This document shows positions 45,783 to 55,077 of a stretch of DNA of 64,000 bases, one piece after another. The stretch covers positions 47,774-111,773 of the forward strand of contig JAGLUW010000004.1 of NCBI GenBank assembly GCA_023134145.1, read 5' to 3'. This DNA comes from Sulfuriflexus sp. (GTDB taxonomy: Bacteria; Pseudomonadota; Gammaproteobacteria; AKS1). The number at the start of each line of letters is the position of its first letter. Within the stretch, counting starts at the first letter, position 1. The position numbers and the translations under genes were made by a program. Below the pieces are notes generated by a model, which was not told where the DNA came from, did no database searches, and saw nothing but the letters and a program-made list of their open reading frames with translations.

Positions 45783-47063
45783 TTATAGCGTCGCAAATAC
45801 TCTCGCAGCCGCCTCAATCGTATTCTCAAGATCTTCATCAGTATGTGCCGCAGAAACAAAACCTGCTTCGTAAGCACTTGGTGCAAGGTAGATACCTTCT
45901 TTGAGCATGCCATTATAAAATTTCTTGAAACGCTCAATATTACATTCTGAAGTTTGTGCAAAATTAATGACTTTAGGTGTGTCAGTGAAGAAGAGTCCGA
46001 ACATACCGCCGATATGATTTTCTGTCATTGGAATACCCGCGTCTTTTGCTACACGCATGATACCGCTAACTAGATGTTCAACTTTGGCGGAGAGTTCATC
46101 ATAGAAACCCGGCTGACTAACAAGTTGCATAGTTTTTAAGCCTGCAGCCATCGCGATTGGATTTCCTGACAAGGTACCCGCTTGGTAAACAGGGCCAAGT
46201 GGTGCGATGTGCTCCATGATTTCTTTTTTACCACCAAAGGCACCAACAGGCATACCACCACCAACGACTTTACCGAGTGTGGTCAGGTCAGGTGTGATGC
46301 CGTAAAGGCCTTGTGCGCCACCAAGTGAAACGCGGAAACCGGTCATGACTTCATCAAGAATCAATACAGTGCCGTATTCATCACAAACTTCACGCAGGCC
46401 TTCAAGGAAACCGGGTACGGGTGGAATACAATTCATATTGCCGGCGACAGGTTCAACAATAATACAGGCGATTTGATCGCCAATTTTTTTGAATACCTGT
46501 TGTACTTCATGAATATCGTTGTAGGTAAGGGTGATTGTGTGATCGGCAAGACTTGTAGGTACGCCGGGTGAAGTGGGTACACCGAGGGTGAGCATGCCGG
46601 AACCGGCCTTAACCAGTAATGAGTCGGCATGGCCGTGGTAACAACCTTCGAATTTTACGATCTTGTCGCGACCGGTATAACCACGTGCAAGTCGAATTGC
46701 GCTCATGGTGGCTTCGGTACCGGAACTGACCATACGCACCATGTCCATAGACGGTACGATCTTGCAGAGCATGTCAGCCATTTCGGTTTCGATAGCAGTT
46801 GGTGCGCCGAAGCTAAGACCGTTTACTGCGGCATCTTGAACTTCTTTAATAACTTCAGGGTGGGCATGGCCGAGAATGGCTGGGCCCCATGAGGCAACAT
46901 AATCTATGTATTGACGGTCATCCTCATCAAATAGATAGGCGCCATTTGCACGTTTGAAGAATACCGGATCACCACCAACACCGCTGAATGCACGGACAGG
47001 TGAATTTACACCACCGGGAATGTGTTTTTGGGCGGCGACAAATAAATCATGTGAACGTGACAT
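45783..47063 (-). CDS. hemL: Glutamate-1-semialdehyde 2,1-aminomutase HemL
   Basis: 426 residues. Start motif [20 protein letters not shown]-binding Lys in [18 protein letters not shown], and the gating loop [18 protein letters not shown]. It makes 5-aminolevulinate for heme by the C5 pathway. AAGGAAAG is 5 bases before the ATG. hemL often lies beside thiE/thiD in gammaproteobacteria; here an MBL-fold gene separates them. Confidence 0.96.
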   Translation of the reverse strand: MSRSHDLFVAAQKHIPGGVNSPVRAFSGVGGDPVFFKRANGAYLFDEDDRQYIDYVASWGPAILGHAHPEVIKEVQDAAVNGLSFGAPTAIETEMADMLCKIVPSMDMVRMVSSGTEATMSAIRLARGYTGRDKIVKFEGCYHGHADSLLVKAGSGMLTLGVPTSPGVPTSLADHTITLTYNDIHEVQQVFKKIGDQIACIIVEPVAGNMNCIPPVPGFLEGLREVCDEYGTVLILDEVMTGFRVSLGGAQGLYGITPDLTTLGKVVGGGMPVGAFGGKKEIMEHIAPLGPVYQAGTLSGNPIAMAAGLKTMQLVSQPGFYDELSAKVEHLVSGIMRVAKDAGIPMTENHIGGMFGLFFTDTPKVINFAQTSECNIERFKKFYNGMLKEGIYLAPSAYEAGFVSAAHTDEDLENTIEAAARVFATL

Positions 47064-47287
47064 AAATCTTTCCTTACACTATTTAGCTGCGGAGTTATTA
47101 ATGCGGATATTTTAACAGCTTTTAGCTGTAATGCTGCCAGTAATTCCCCGTTACCTTTAATGGTGAATTTATTATGTGAGTATTAACGCCACCGATATTT
47201 AGATGATAGTGAATCGCGAGTAGGCCGAAGGCCGCTTGCTGAGCTAGCAGTTAAATATGGGTGGTGTGAGCGCGAACTTAATTTGAA

Positions 47288-48223
47288 TTACTCAAAAGCG
47301 GCTTTCTCAGCTTCTAGATACGCCCAACTCGCATTACGCCCAAACAGCAGATCGTAGTTCGCAAGTTTGCTGTAGGCCGATTGGTTGAGTGTGCTAATTG
47401 CATCTTGCGCTTCCATATCGGCATCGAGACTTTTAATCATGTGCGACTGAAGAAGTTGCAGGTAATTCAGTGTCGAGAATTCAAAATCTTTTAGTGAACC
47501 AATTTGGCCATGACCTGGAACGAATTTAACGCCACCGTATTTTTTGAGTTTGTTAAATGAGGCAATCCATTGTTTAACATTACTCGCCGGAATAACCGCG
47601 AGTAAGCGATTGCCATAAAGAATATCACCGCTAAAGACTAGTTTATCTTCAGCAACGTGTACGACTAATGATGCGGGGGTATGTGAGGCGCCATGGCTTT
47701 CAATGAGCACACTAACACCACCTAGTTTAAGTGTCGTGGGCTTGGTGATGATTGTGTCGGGCATCGCTGGAATAGAAATGCTGCCTGCTTTTAGTTTAAG
47801 GGTGCGTTCGATATTGCTGCTGTATTGCCCCGCAGATGCCTCCATGCGCTGAGCTTCTTTTGCGGTGCTGATGATCTTTGCACCAGCATTTTTAAAGACG
47901 CTATTACCAAAGAAACGATGCGGTTGTGAGTTGGTGTTAATTGCCGCGATGATCGGCGCTTTGCTGATGTTACGAATATGGCCAAGCATTTCCTTTGCCA
48001 TGGCTTCGGTGTAACCGGTGTCGATCACAACAATCCCTTTGCTACCAACAACAAAACCGAGATTCATTCGGTAGCCTTGGTTTTCATAACTTGGCCCAGG
48101 TAGAGGGCCGATCCATGCGTAACTATGGGGGGCTATTTTTTGTGGTGCGGGTAGGATATTTTTGGCGAGAGCAGGTGAGCTAAAACTAATCGCTAGTAAT
48201 AGGCTAAATATAATTTTTCGCAT
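47288..48223 (-). CDS. Exported metallo-beta-lactamase-fold protein with degenerate metal site
   Basis: 311 residues. Signal peptide 1-20 (ends SPALA). MBL fold is clear: VVIDTGYTEAM (65-75), GASHTPASLVVHVAEDKLVFSGD (178-200) and VPGHGQIG (236-243). The main zinc motif HxHxDH is replaced by N98-S-Q-P-H-R103 in INTNSQPHRFFGN. H181, D200 and H239 of the other ligands remain. It probably cannot bind two zincs as normal family members do, and may be a binding protein or use a different metal set. It lies between hemL and thiE. Confidence 0.85.
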   Translation of the reverse strand: MRKIIFSLLLAISFSSPALAKNILPAPQKIAPHSYAWIGPLPGPSYENQGYRMNLGFVVGSKGIVVIDTGYTEAMAKEMLGHIRNISKAPIIAAINTNSQPHRFFGNSVFKNAGAKIISTAKEAQRMEASAGQYSSNIERTLKLKAGSISIPAMPDTIITKPTTLKLGGVSVLIESHGASHTPASLVVHVAEDKLVFSGDILYGNRLLAVIPASNVKQWIASFNKLKKYGGVKFVPGHGQIGSLKDFEFSTLNYLQLLQSHMIKSLDADMEAQDAISTLNQSAYSKLANYDLLFGRNASWAYLEAEKAAFE

Positions 48224-48326
48224 AGTGTTGACCCTTTGTTTCTGTGTTGTGTCAGTTGAGCATACAGAAGTTAGATAAGTGTTCTACGCATGCATAACGC
48301 ACGTAATATAGCGTAGTGGTAACTGT

Positions 48327-48956
48327 TCAAATGCACAGTTGTGCATAATGCTTTGCTGCGTTTTTAATATCACTTTCGCCGAATACACCATGAATCACTG
48401 CGAGCATGTCAGCACCAGCATCTAATAATGCCGACGCATTATCAGGTGTAATTCCACCTATGGCGCAAATAGGAATAGATAATTGTTGCGTTGCCAATGT
48501 TAGTAAATCAATACTTGCTGGTGAGGCATCGGGTTTGGTTTGTGAAGCAAAGAAACGACCAAAGGCGACATAACTCGCACCATTTTTTTCTGCTTGCTTG
48601 GCTAGTTCGAGTGATGCATGGCAAGTGACACCGATAATGGCATCGTTACCAAGACGGTTTCGCGCCTCAGTTAGTCGAGTATCTGTTTGACCAAGATGAA
48701 CACCATCCGCGTTTATTTTTATAGCGAGTTCAACATCATCATTGATCAATAGTGGTACGCCATGTTCTCGACATAGTTCGAGCAAGGAGCGGGCAGTCAT
48801 TTCTTTTATAGCGGCTTGTTTAGTTTTGTTTCGGTATTGAACCAAGCGCGCACCACCTTCGAGTGCTTGTTGTACATGTTTGAGTACGGCGTTGCCACTG
48901 AGTTTATCGTCAGTGATAACGTAAAGTCCGTTGAGTTTGTGTTGTGATTTAGTCAT
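48327..48956 (-). CDS. thiE: Thiamine-phosphate synthase ThiE
   Basis: 209 residues, TIM barrel. LYVITDDKL at the start, VQYRNK for pyrophosphate, LINDDVELA, GVHLGQTD, VAFGRFFAS and PICAIGGITPDNAS. It joins HMP-PP with the thiazole phosphate. It overlaps the thiD stop by 8 bases, so they are translated together. Confidence 0.95.
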   Translation of the reverse strand: MTKSQHKLNGLYVITDDKLSGNAVLKHVQQALEGGARLVQYRNKTKQAAIKEMTARSLLELCREHGVPLLINDDVELAIKINADGVHLGQTDTRLTEARNRLGNDAIIGVTCHASLELAKQAEKNGASYVAFGRFFASQTKPDASPASIDLLTLATQQLSIPICAIGGITPDNASALLDAGADMLAVIHGVFGESDIKNAAKHYAQLCI

Positions 48957-49740
48957 GTGCGAAGTGACGGTTTGGGAGTAACTGTCCTTTACCTATGGCT
49001 TGAGCATGTTTGAGTGATTGCCATGTGTAGTCAAGCGCCATGCTGACCGAAGTGTTTATATCATGGCCATTGGCTAAGTTTGCAGCAAGGCTAGAGGCAA
49101 GGGTACAACCTGAACCATGATAATCGCCATTGAGTCGCTCTACTTCAAATTCGATTTTGCTATCGCCATGGTAAAGGCTGTTAATAACATTGTCGGTTGT
49201 CGCATGGGTGCCCGTGAGTAATACATACTGGCAACCCATTGCGAGGATCTTTTCGGCACAGGCATCGGCATCTTGTTCACCGCTGAGGCGTTGGGCTTCA
49301 GGTAAATTTGGCGTTGCGATAGTCGCAAGTGGTAGTAGTTGTTTTTGTATTACTTTTACGAGTTCAGCATTAGCTAATTCGGTACCTGCGCCGGAGGCGA
49401 GCACAGGATCAATCACCAACGGTATATCCGCATGTTGTGTTGCGATGTTGGCAACGGCTTGTGCAATCTGTGCATCAGCGAGTAAGCCAGTTTTGAAAAC
49501 ATTGACAGAAACATCGTTAAGTATGGCATCAGTAGATGCTTGAAAAAGGCTTAACTCAACAGGTGCGACTTGTTGAACATTGACGGAATCCTGCACGGTA
49601 AGTGCGGTCACTATAGTGCAAGCATGCGCATGATTCGCTGTAATGGCTTCGATATCTGCCTGTAAACCCGCGCCACCACTAGGGTCATGACCGGAAAAAC
49701 ACATGACGATGGAGTGTTTGTTGTCTTGCTGTTTGGGCAT
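48949..49740 (-). CDS. thiD: Hydroxymethylpyrimidine (phosphate) kinase ThiD
   Basis: 263 residues, ribokinase-like. SGHDPSGGAGLQADIEA, VIDPVLASGAGTEL, TPNLPEAQRLSGE and DYHGSGCTLASSLAA hold the substrate and anion-hole motifs. It phosphorylates HMP and HMP-P for thiamine. The 99 bases to the divergent rubredoxin gene have no TPP riboswitch core that I can find. Confidence 0.95.
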   Translation of the reverse strand: MPKQQDNKHSIVMCFSGHDPSGGAGLQADIEAITANHAHACTIVTALTVQDSVNVQQVAPVELSLFQASTDAILNDVSVNVFKTGLLADAQIAQAVANIATQHADIPLVIDPVLASGAGTELANAELVKVIQKQLLPLATIATPNLPEAQRLSGEQDADACAEKILAMGCQYVLLTGTHATTDNVINSLYHGDSKIEFEVERLNGDYHGSGCTLASSLAANLANGHDINTSVSMALDYTWQSLKHAQAIGKGQLLPNRHFAHD

Positions 49741-49839
49741 ATTTCAGTTTCAATAGTAACTACAGATTTAGAGAGTAGCATGGAAATAGATGCTGATATT
49801 GGGCTATAGCTTAACTTTGAAGAAAGGAATGATATTTAA

Positions 49840-50004
49840 ATGAAGACTTATTTATGCGTAATTTGTGGCTATGTTTATAGTGAAGAAAAGGGCTGGCCGA
49901 AGGAAGGGATTGCAGCCGGTACTAAATGGGAAGATGTACCGCCAAACTGGAAGTGTCCAGATTGCGGCGCAGGTAAAGACGATTTTGAAATGATTGAAAT
50001 CTAA
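49840..50004 (+). CDS. Rubredoxin
   Basis: 54 residues. Two knuckles CVICGY (6-11) and CPDCGAG (39-45) ligate one iron; GWPKEGIAAGTKWEDVPPNW is the usual intervening stretch. AAGGAA lies upstream. It is a small cytoplasmic one-electron carrier, here divergent from thiD as in many gammaproteobacteria. The peroxiredoxin gene follows 43 bases later. Confidence 0.95.
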   Translation: MKTYLCVICGYVYSEEKGWPKEGIAAGTKWEDVPPNWKCPDCGAGKDDFEMIEI

Positions 50005-50047
50005 ATGAAAATAATTTTTTTAAGCTACAGCTAAAGGACATAGCGAA

Positions 50048-50602
50048 ATGAGCGTATCTTACCCAACCATTATTGTTATTGGTTTGTTATTGTTTTTGAC
50101 CGTGTTCATTATGCGGCCTGTGATGGCTGCAGAATCACCTAAGGTTGGTAGTTTTGCACCTGAATTTGACTTGCTCGATCAGAATAATAAGCAGCAGCGC
50201 TTAAAAGATTACAGCGGTAAGTGGGTTGTACTGTATTTTTATCCTAAGGATGATACGCCGGGTTGCACCAAAGAGGCCTGTAATTTTCGCGATGATTACT
50301 TCCGCATTCGTGGGTTGGGTGCAGTGGTAATGGGTGTGAGTTTGGATGATGTGAGTTCGCATCAGGAATTTGCGGAAAAATATCATCTACCTTTTTCGCT
50401 GTTATCCGACAGCAAGAAGGTCGTTGCTGAGGCATATAATGTACTTCGTGGCTTCGGCCCCGTTAGTTACTCTAGTCGCCAAACATTTATTATCGATCCA
50501 GAAGGCAAAATAGCGAAGCATTACGAAACGGTGAACCCTCGTAAGCATGCTACTGAAATTGTTAACGATCTTAAGGGTTTCATTGCTGCCTCAGTAAAGT
50601 AA
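50048..50602 (+). CDS. Peroxiredoxin (BCP/PrxQ type) with N-terminal signal or anchor
   Basis: 184 residues. An N-terminal hydrophobic segment (about 8-27, ends PVMAAES) should export or tether it. The Prx domain has the peroxidatic and resolving cysteines in YPKDDTPGCTKEACNFRDDY (C5C spacing of PrxQ) and RQTFIIDPEGKIA. It reduces peroxides in the periplasm or at the membrane, unlike cytoplasmic BCP. It follows the rubredoxin gene by 43 bases; both carry reducing roles. Confidence 0.9.
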   Translation: MSVSYPTIIVIGLLLFLTVFIMRPVMAAESPKVGSFAPEFDLLDQNNKQQRLKDYSGKWVVLYFYPKDDTPGCTKEACNFRDDYFRIRGLGAVVMGVSLDDVSSHQEFAEKYHLPFSLLSDSKKVVAEAYNVLRGFGPVSYSSRQTFIIDPEGKIAKHYETVNPRKHATEIVNDLKGFIAASVK

Positions 50603-50720
50603 CCCCAATTTAAATTCATTTTACAGGTCAATTTCGTGACCGCTGTCGTAGGAAAATCTGAATTATTGACTACACTTACTCCTAAAGGGCCAGTTAGCGC
50701 CAGATACGGGGAAAGTACAG

Positions 50721-51194
50721 ATGAACGCAGAAACGACGCAACAAATGGCACAATTGGCCAATAGTTTTTGCGCATTAGTGGAACGTTTCGACGACTGCCA
50801 GCTGGAAACATGGCTAGAAGAAATGGCTGATTTATTGCCTCGCCTGCATACTGCGGTAAGTGGTTTAGGTGGTTCTGAGAGCATGAGTGTTTACGAGCAA
50901 AATACTGATTATGATGCCCGTTTTGATCTATTTACTCGCCTATATAGTGTTCTCGGCGAACGTAACGGCTATAACTATGAATATGATGGTCTTGATGGAC
51001 AGCGCTTATCAGGAACCTTGGCAGACGATATCACTGATATCTATTTTGATTTGAAGCATGGTTTGAGTATGTTGGAAAATAACCCAACTCAAGCAGCACG
51101 AGATTGGCAACACAGTTATGAATTCCATTGGCGACATCATCTCGTTGATGCAGAACGTCAACTTGGACAGATTGAAACCCAAGTTAGCCATTGA
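50721..51194 (+). CDS. DUF5063 domain protein
   Basis: 157 residues, mostly helical, acidic. The pattern LLPRLHTAVSGLG, then YNYEYDGLDGQRLSGTLADDITDIYFDLKHGL and HWRHHLVDAERQL fits DUF5063. No function is known and no catalytic motif is evident. Confidence 0.75.
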   Translation: MNAETTQQMAQLANSFCALVERFDDCQLETWLEEMADLLPRLHTAVSGLGGSESMSVYEQNTDYDARFDLFTRLYSVLGERNGYNYEYDGLDGQRLSGTLADDITDIYFDLKHGLSMLENNPTQAARDWQHSYEFHWRHHLVDAERQLGQIETQVSH

Positions 51195-51221
51195 TATAAC
51201 TTAATTTTTAAGTATTCTAAA

Positions 51222-51249
51222 GACAAACGGCGATTTGTCGTCGTTTTTT
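51222..51249 (+). terminator. Rho-independent terminator of the DUF5063 gene
   Basis: AAACGGCGA (51225-51233) and TCGTCGTTT (51238-51246) form a 9-bp stem with one G-U around TTTG, followed by Ts to 51249. It is 28 bases after the DUF5063 stop. Confidence 0.75.
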
Positions 51250-51273
51250 GATCTAGACAAGCCTCTTCTAATA

Positions 51274-51306
51274 TGCGAATATAAATACGAATCATTATCA
51301 TTCGCA
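51274..51306 (+). promoter_or_regulatory. Fur-like operator before the porin gene
   Basis: ATAAATACGAATCATTATC (51281-51299) matches 13 of 19 positions of the Fur consensus, and ATGATAATGATT is legible on the other strand. TGCGAAT (51274-51280) and ATTCGCA (51300-51306) form an outer perfect dyad. It is 20 bases before the porin ATG, so it could block the promoter when iron is sufficient. Confidence 0.65.
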
Positions 51307-51325
51307 TCTATTCGGGAGAACGACT

Positions 51326-52471
51326 ATGCGTCGTCTTATTATTGCTACAGTTTGCGCACTAACAGCAACGAGCGGTTTTGCCGCAACTAACTCATCAACA
51401 GATCCGGTAAAATTTTCTGGCGATGTTCGGTTTGGCTATTTTTCTAATGATCGTGAAGATCGTAATAGAAGCCAGAACACCACAGATGAATTTCGCCTAC
51501 GCATTCGTGCCGGTGTCGGCGTTAAGCTGAGCGAGACGGTATCAGCCAAGGTTCGTTTTGCTGGTCGTTATTCAACAGAAGAAAGTAATCACCCTCATTT
51601 TGAATTATTTAAGGCAATCCCTGCCGGTGATGGCCTACGTCGCGGTGATTCAACGCTCGACGAATTATTTTTAACCTACAAACCGAATGCTGATTGGAAG
51701 ATTCGTGCCGGTCGCTTCCAAACCAAATTTGAGCTGGATGGTGTCGCGAAGAAATCACTGGATCGCGCTAACAGTGGCAACACTGACATTACATGGGTTG
51801 ATGGCATACACGCAGAATATAAGCTCACCAATGGCTGGAAAGCGCACGGTATCTTGCAGTACAACTCAGATGAAGGCTCTACCGAGGTTCGTCGTGGACC
51901 ACTTAATTTCAGTGATGACGGTAGTCGCGTCAGTGGCTTCTTTGCTTTAGAAAATAAGAAAAAATGGGGACCGATTGTACAGCGCGCTATCGACCTAACT
52001 TATTTGCCAGATGCCTTACAGGTAGATGGTAACGCAACGGGACGTATTGATGATTATTGGGCTTTAGTAGGACGGACCTCAGCACGTTGGCCACTGGGTA
52101 ATTCAGGAATGAAATTCCAGTTAAGTGGTGAACTAGGTTATGCGGGTAATCGCCAAACTAAGATTGCTGCTAACACGGGTACATCGGGTAAGGTGGGTGG
52201 CAGTGCAGCACAAGTGACTTTTAACTTGGTCGACATTATTCCTCACCACAGTGTTGCTCTTGTTCTAGGGCGCGTCGAAGCGGGTTGGTTGTTGTCACCG
52301 GATTTCCGTAACAATAATACATTGATAGAAACACGTTATGTTTGGAAAATGGACAAGAAATCGAAATTGGCGATTCGCCTGCGTCAACGTGAAGACCTAG
52401 ATGACATCAATGGTGCTGCACGAGATCGCGTTGATACTGACTTCTACGTTCGTTATACCCACAAGTTCTAG
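51326..52471 (+). CDS. Putative outer-membrane porin
   Basis: 381 residues. Signal peptide 1-19 (ends GFAAT). The mature protein is made of amphipathic beta strands and ends with Phe (YVRYTHKF), the signal for BAM insertion. The pattern FLTYKPNADWKIRAGRFQTKFE is common in uncharacterised porins. It is not a TonB-dependent receptor: too short and no plug. GGGAG is 9 bases before the ATG. The upstream Fur-like site suggests iron regulation; the solute is unknown. Confidence 0.85.
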   Translation: MRRLIIATVCALTATSGFAATNSSTDPVKFSGDVRFGYFSNDREDRNRSQNTTDEFRLRIRAGVGVKLSETVSAKVRFAGRYSTEESNHPHFELFKAIPAGDGLRRGDSTLDELFLTYKPNADWKIRAGRFQTKFELDGVAKKSLDRANSGNTDITWVDGIHAEYKLTNGWKAHGILQYNSDEGSTEVRRGPLNFSDDGSRVSGFFALENKKKWGPIVQRAIDLTYLPDALQVDGNATGRIDDYWALVGRTSARWPLGNSGMKFQLSGELGYAGNRQTKIAANTGTSGKVGGSAAQVTFNLVDIIPHHSVALVLGRVEAGWLLSPDFRNNNTLIETRYVWKMDKKSKLAIRLRQREDLDDINGAARDRVDTDFYVRYTHKF

Positions 52472-52556
52472 GGTTAAAGCGCAATTAAGATTTTGATCAT
52501 CGGTCAGACAGGGTACAATGGCAGCATACGGCAAGAGAGTAATTTAGGAGTAGGTA

Positions 52557-52940
52557 ATGGAATTTTCTAGTGCAATGGTCGACAACGACATCACCTTGAC
52601 GCCAGCGGCGACAGAAGTAATGCGTAAATTATTTGATGATGTTGAAGATGACGACATCACTGCAATCCGTTTATTTGTATCTGGCGGTGGTTGTAGCGGC
52701 ATGACTTATGGCATGACCTTTACGGGTGACAAGTTTGATAATGATAAAATTTATGATGCCGATGGCTTCAATGTTTATATCGATTCGGTGGCATTTAATT
52801 ACCTACAAGGCGTAGAAATTGATTACGCAGAAAATGGCATGAACGGCGCGAGTTTCGTATTTAATAACGTCTTCGCTTCTACAGGTGGTTCGGGTTCTTG
52901 TGGCGGTTGTGGCGGTGCAAGCGGCGGTGGTTGCTCCTGA
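52557..52940 (+). CDS. A-type iron-sulfur cluster carrier (HesB/IscA family), Cys/Gly-rich tail
   Basis: 127 residues. The HesB domain has SGGGCSGMTYGMTF with the first cluster Cys near residue 43, and the C-terminus holds SGSCGGCGGASGGGCS, with more cysteines than the normal CGCG pair. Cysteines here are C43, C117, C120 and C126 approximately. It should carry Fe-S clusters to apoproteins. A second A-type carrier, ErpA, lies at the end of the window. Confidence 0.9.
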   Translation: MEFSSAMVDNDITLTPAATEVMRKLFDDVEDDDITAIRLFVSGGGCSGMTYGMTFTGDKFDNDKIYDADGFNVYIDSVAFNYLQGVEIDYAENGMNGASFVFNNVFASTGGSGSCGGCGGASGGGCS

Positions 52941-52972
52941 TTAAGGGCATCATTACCGAGCAAGTTTATTAT

Positions 52973-52993
52973 CCGCACCCTTTATGGGTGCGG
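52973..52993 (+). terminator. Rho-independent terminator of the HesB-like gene
   Basis: CCGCACCC (52973-52980) and GGGTGCGG (52986-52993) are perfect arms around TTTAT, then TGTTGTTTCT. It makes an ATG at 52984 an unlikely start for the next gene. Confidence 0.75.
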
Positions 52994-53007
52994 TGTTGTT
53001 TCTGCCT

Positions 53008-54264
53008 ATGAAAATCTCACCACGTTTACTCATTATTGCTCCGCACAGTAGTTACCGTATTGCGCCGTATTTACAGGCAGCGGAAAGTCTTGGGGTTGAT
53101 GTCACTATCGCTTCTGCAGGTGAGCACTCACTTATCTCTGTGATCAATAAGGGCCTGCATATTAACTTTGCGGAACCCGAGCAAGCATTAGCGGGGATAA
53201 TAAAAGCGGCTGAGAAAACACCCTTTGCCGGCATCCTCGGCACCGATGATATGAGTGTTGCCTTAGCAGCTAATGCAGCCAAGGCCTTAGGTCTTACACA
53301 TAACCCACCTGAAGCCGCGTTGCTAGCAAGGCGCAAAGATACAGCGCGTACCTGTCTGCAAAAAAATAATGTCTTGGTTCCTGCGCATCGTCGAATTGAA
53401 TTAGCCGAACCAATTACTTCTCAATTAGCCGCGCTTGAGTATCCCTGTGTTTTGAAACCACTGGCGATGTCGGGCAGTCGCGGCGTGATTCGAGTTGATG
53501 ATCTTGAGTCAGCGCAACATGCGATAGCGCGCATTATTACTATCTTGCGCGAGGTCGAAGAGCCAGAAGAGGCCGCTGCGGTGTTAGCAGAAACGTTTAT
53601 TGCTGGATATGAAGTAGCTTATGAGGGGCTGTTATCCAATGGTGAATTAAATACCTTGGCTTTATTTGATAAACCCGATCCACTAAATGGCCCATATTTT
53701 GAAGAGAGTTATTACATCTCACCTTCACGTTTATCTGATGATGTGCAAAAAGAAATTACTGACACAGTGGCTGCTGCTTGTCAGGCTTATGGTTTACGAC
53801 AAGGGCCGGTGCATGCTGAGTTGCGTATCGATGCTAATAATAAAGCGTGGGTAATGGAGATTGCAGCGCGCACCATTGGCGGTGAGTGTGCAAGATTGGT
53901 GGAATTGGCTACGGGGCAAAAACTTGAGAAATTAGTCTTAGCTGACTTGTTGAATTTACCACTGCCGAGCATTAAATTTAAAGGTGGCGCGGGTGTGTTG
54001 ATGATCCCCATTCCAAGGGCGGGAATCTTACGGCGTATTGAAGGAATCACGGCTGCGCGTTCAGTAAAAGGAATTGAAGAAGTGGTTATCAGTGTCCGAG
54101 ATGGGCATGAGTTAGTACCACTGCCGGAAGGTTCAAGCTATCTAGGATTTATTTATGCGATTACTAACTCCGCAGCGGAGGCTGAGTCGGCATTAAGAGA
54201 GGCACATCGTCATCTAAATATTGTCACTGCACCGCTGTTTAAAATAGCCGGTGCACCAAGCTAA
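53008..54264 (+). CDS. ATP-grasp enzyme
   Basis: 418 residues from the ATG at 53008; the longer frame begins inside the terminator. An N-terminal Rossmann-like preATP-grasp domain (LLIIAPHSSYRIAPYLQAA) precedes the ATP-grasp fold with PCVLKPLAMSGSRGVIRVDD, EVAYEGLLSNGEL, HAELRIDANNKAWVMEIAARTIGG. Such proteins join a carboxylate to an amine; those in this subgroup resemble biotin-carboxylase- or PurK-like ligases. The substrates cannot be told. It is convergent with yggX. Confidence 0.85.
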   Translation: MKISPRLLIIAPHSSYRIAPYLQAAESLGVDVTIASAGEHSLISVINKGLHINFAEPEQALAGIIKAAEKTPFAGILGTDDMSVALAANAAKALGLTHNPPEAALLARRKDTARTCLQKNNVLVPAHRRIELAEPITSQLAALEYPCVLKPLAMSGSRGVIRVDDLESAQHAIARIITILREVEEPEEAAAVLAETFIAGYEVAYEGLLSNGELNTLALFDKPDPLNGPYFEESYYISPSRLSDDVQKEITDTVAAACQAYGLRQGPVHAELRIDANNKAWVMEIAARTIGGECARLVELATGQKLEKLVLADLLNLPLPSIKFKGGAGVLMIPIPRAGILRRIEGITAARSVKGIEEVVISVRDGHELVPLPEGSSYLGFIYAITNSAAEAESALREAHRHLNIVTAPLFKIAGAPS

Positions 54265-54267
54265 GGT

Positions 54268-54558
54268 TTATTTCTTGCCGCCACCGCCGCCAGCATTAAA
54301 ACCAGGAGGTAGATCGCCTGCATCGCCTTCGTCAAAGAAGAAACCAACCATGCCTTTTTCAATGATCTCAAAGCTGCGTGGATCAGCCGTGCTCAAAGCA
54401 TTTTCATTCATGATGGTAGTAAGTCGCTCAAGCCATTGCTTCCAACCTTCAGCTGAAACATTTTCGTAGATGCGCACACCTAGTTCGCCTGGGTAAGGAT
54501 TGCTTTCAAGTCCTTCAGCTTCGCGCTTGAGGACAACACATTGGACTATTCTTGTCAT
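54268..54558 (-). CDS. yggX: Probable Fe(2+)-trafficking protein YggX
   Basis: 96 residues; the usual start MTRIVQCVVLKREAEGLE and KQWLERLTTIMNENALSTADP are present. Cys 7 is the protective thiol. YggX protects Fe-S enzymes from oxidation. The C-terminal Gly/Lys extension (PPGFNAGGGGGKK) is unusual in length but common in composition. It is convergent with the ATP-grasp gene. Confidence 0.95.
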   Translation of the reverse strand: MTRIVQCVVLKREAEGLESNPYPGELGVRIYENVSAEGWKQWLERLTTIMNENALSTADPRSFEIIEKGMVGFFFDEGDAGDLPPGFNAGGGGGKK

Positions 54559-54614
54559 GTTACTTTCCTGTTCGATATCTTGCGGACTAATTCTGGGCGG
54601 GGAGTATAACGAAA

Positions 54615-54641
54615 AAACCTCTCAAGGGTGATCGAGGTTTT
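54615..54641 (-). terminator. Terminator downstream of hemJ
   Basis: AAAACCTC (54615-54622) and GAGGTTTT (54634-54641) pair; on the minus strand the stem is followed by TTTTTT. It lies 14 bases beyond the hemJ stop and ends the DUF4126-thioredoxin-hemJ transcript. Confidence 0.8.
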
Positions 54642-54654
54642 AATTACCCCTTTT

Positions 54655-55077
54655 CTAGAAAGGTTTTACCGAGGCGAGAATAATAATCGCAACAAGGATA
54701 AGAACAGGAAGCTCGTTAAACCAGCGATAATAAACATGCCCATGTTTATTGCGATCATCGCGGAAGTCCCGCACTAGCTTGCCGCAGTAAATATGGTAAA
54801 CCACCAATACTGCAATCAGTGCCAATTTGGCATGTAGCCAACCACTATTCGCATAAGCAGCCCATGCATAATCAGATAACATCCAGAAACCGAAGATGAG
54901 TGTTAGGATCGCACCTGGGGTCATGATGCCGTAGAACAATTTACGTTCCATTACTTTGAAACGTTCGTTACTGATTTTGTCATCGCTCAGGGCGTGATAG
55001 ACAAATAGGCGCGGCAAATAAAACAGTCCAGCAAACCACGTCACCATAAAAATGAGATGCAATGCCTTAAGCCACAT
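54655..55077 (-). CDS. hemJ: Protoporphyrinogen oxidase HemJ
   Basis: 140 residues, four helices. The signature start MWLKALHLIFMVTWFAGLFYLPRLFVYHA holds the conserved His, and HAKLALIAVLVVYH holds the second. HemJ oxidises protoporphyrinogen IX near the end of heme synthesis, with hemL elsewhere in the window. Its ATG overlaps the stop of the thioredoxin-like gene by one base. Confidence 0.93.
   Translation of the reverse strand: MWLKALHLIFMVTWFAGLFYLPRLFVYHALSDDKISNERFKVMERKLFYGIMTPGAILTLIFGFWMLSDYAWAAYANSGWLHAKLALIAVLVVYHIYCGKLVRDFRDDRNKHGHVYYRWFNELPVLILVAIIILASVKPF

Noticed and set aside
49741..49839. TPP riboswitch before thiD
   Set aside because: The CTGAGA and ACCC thi-box core sequences are absent.
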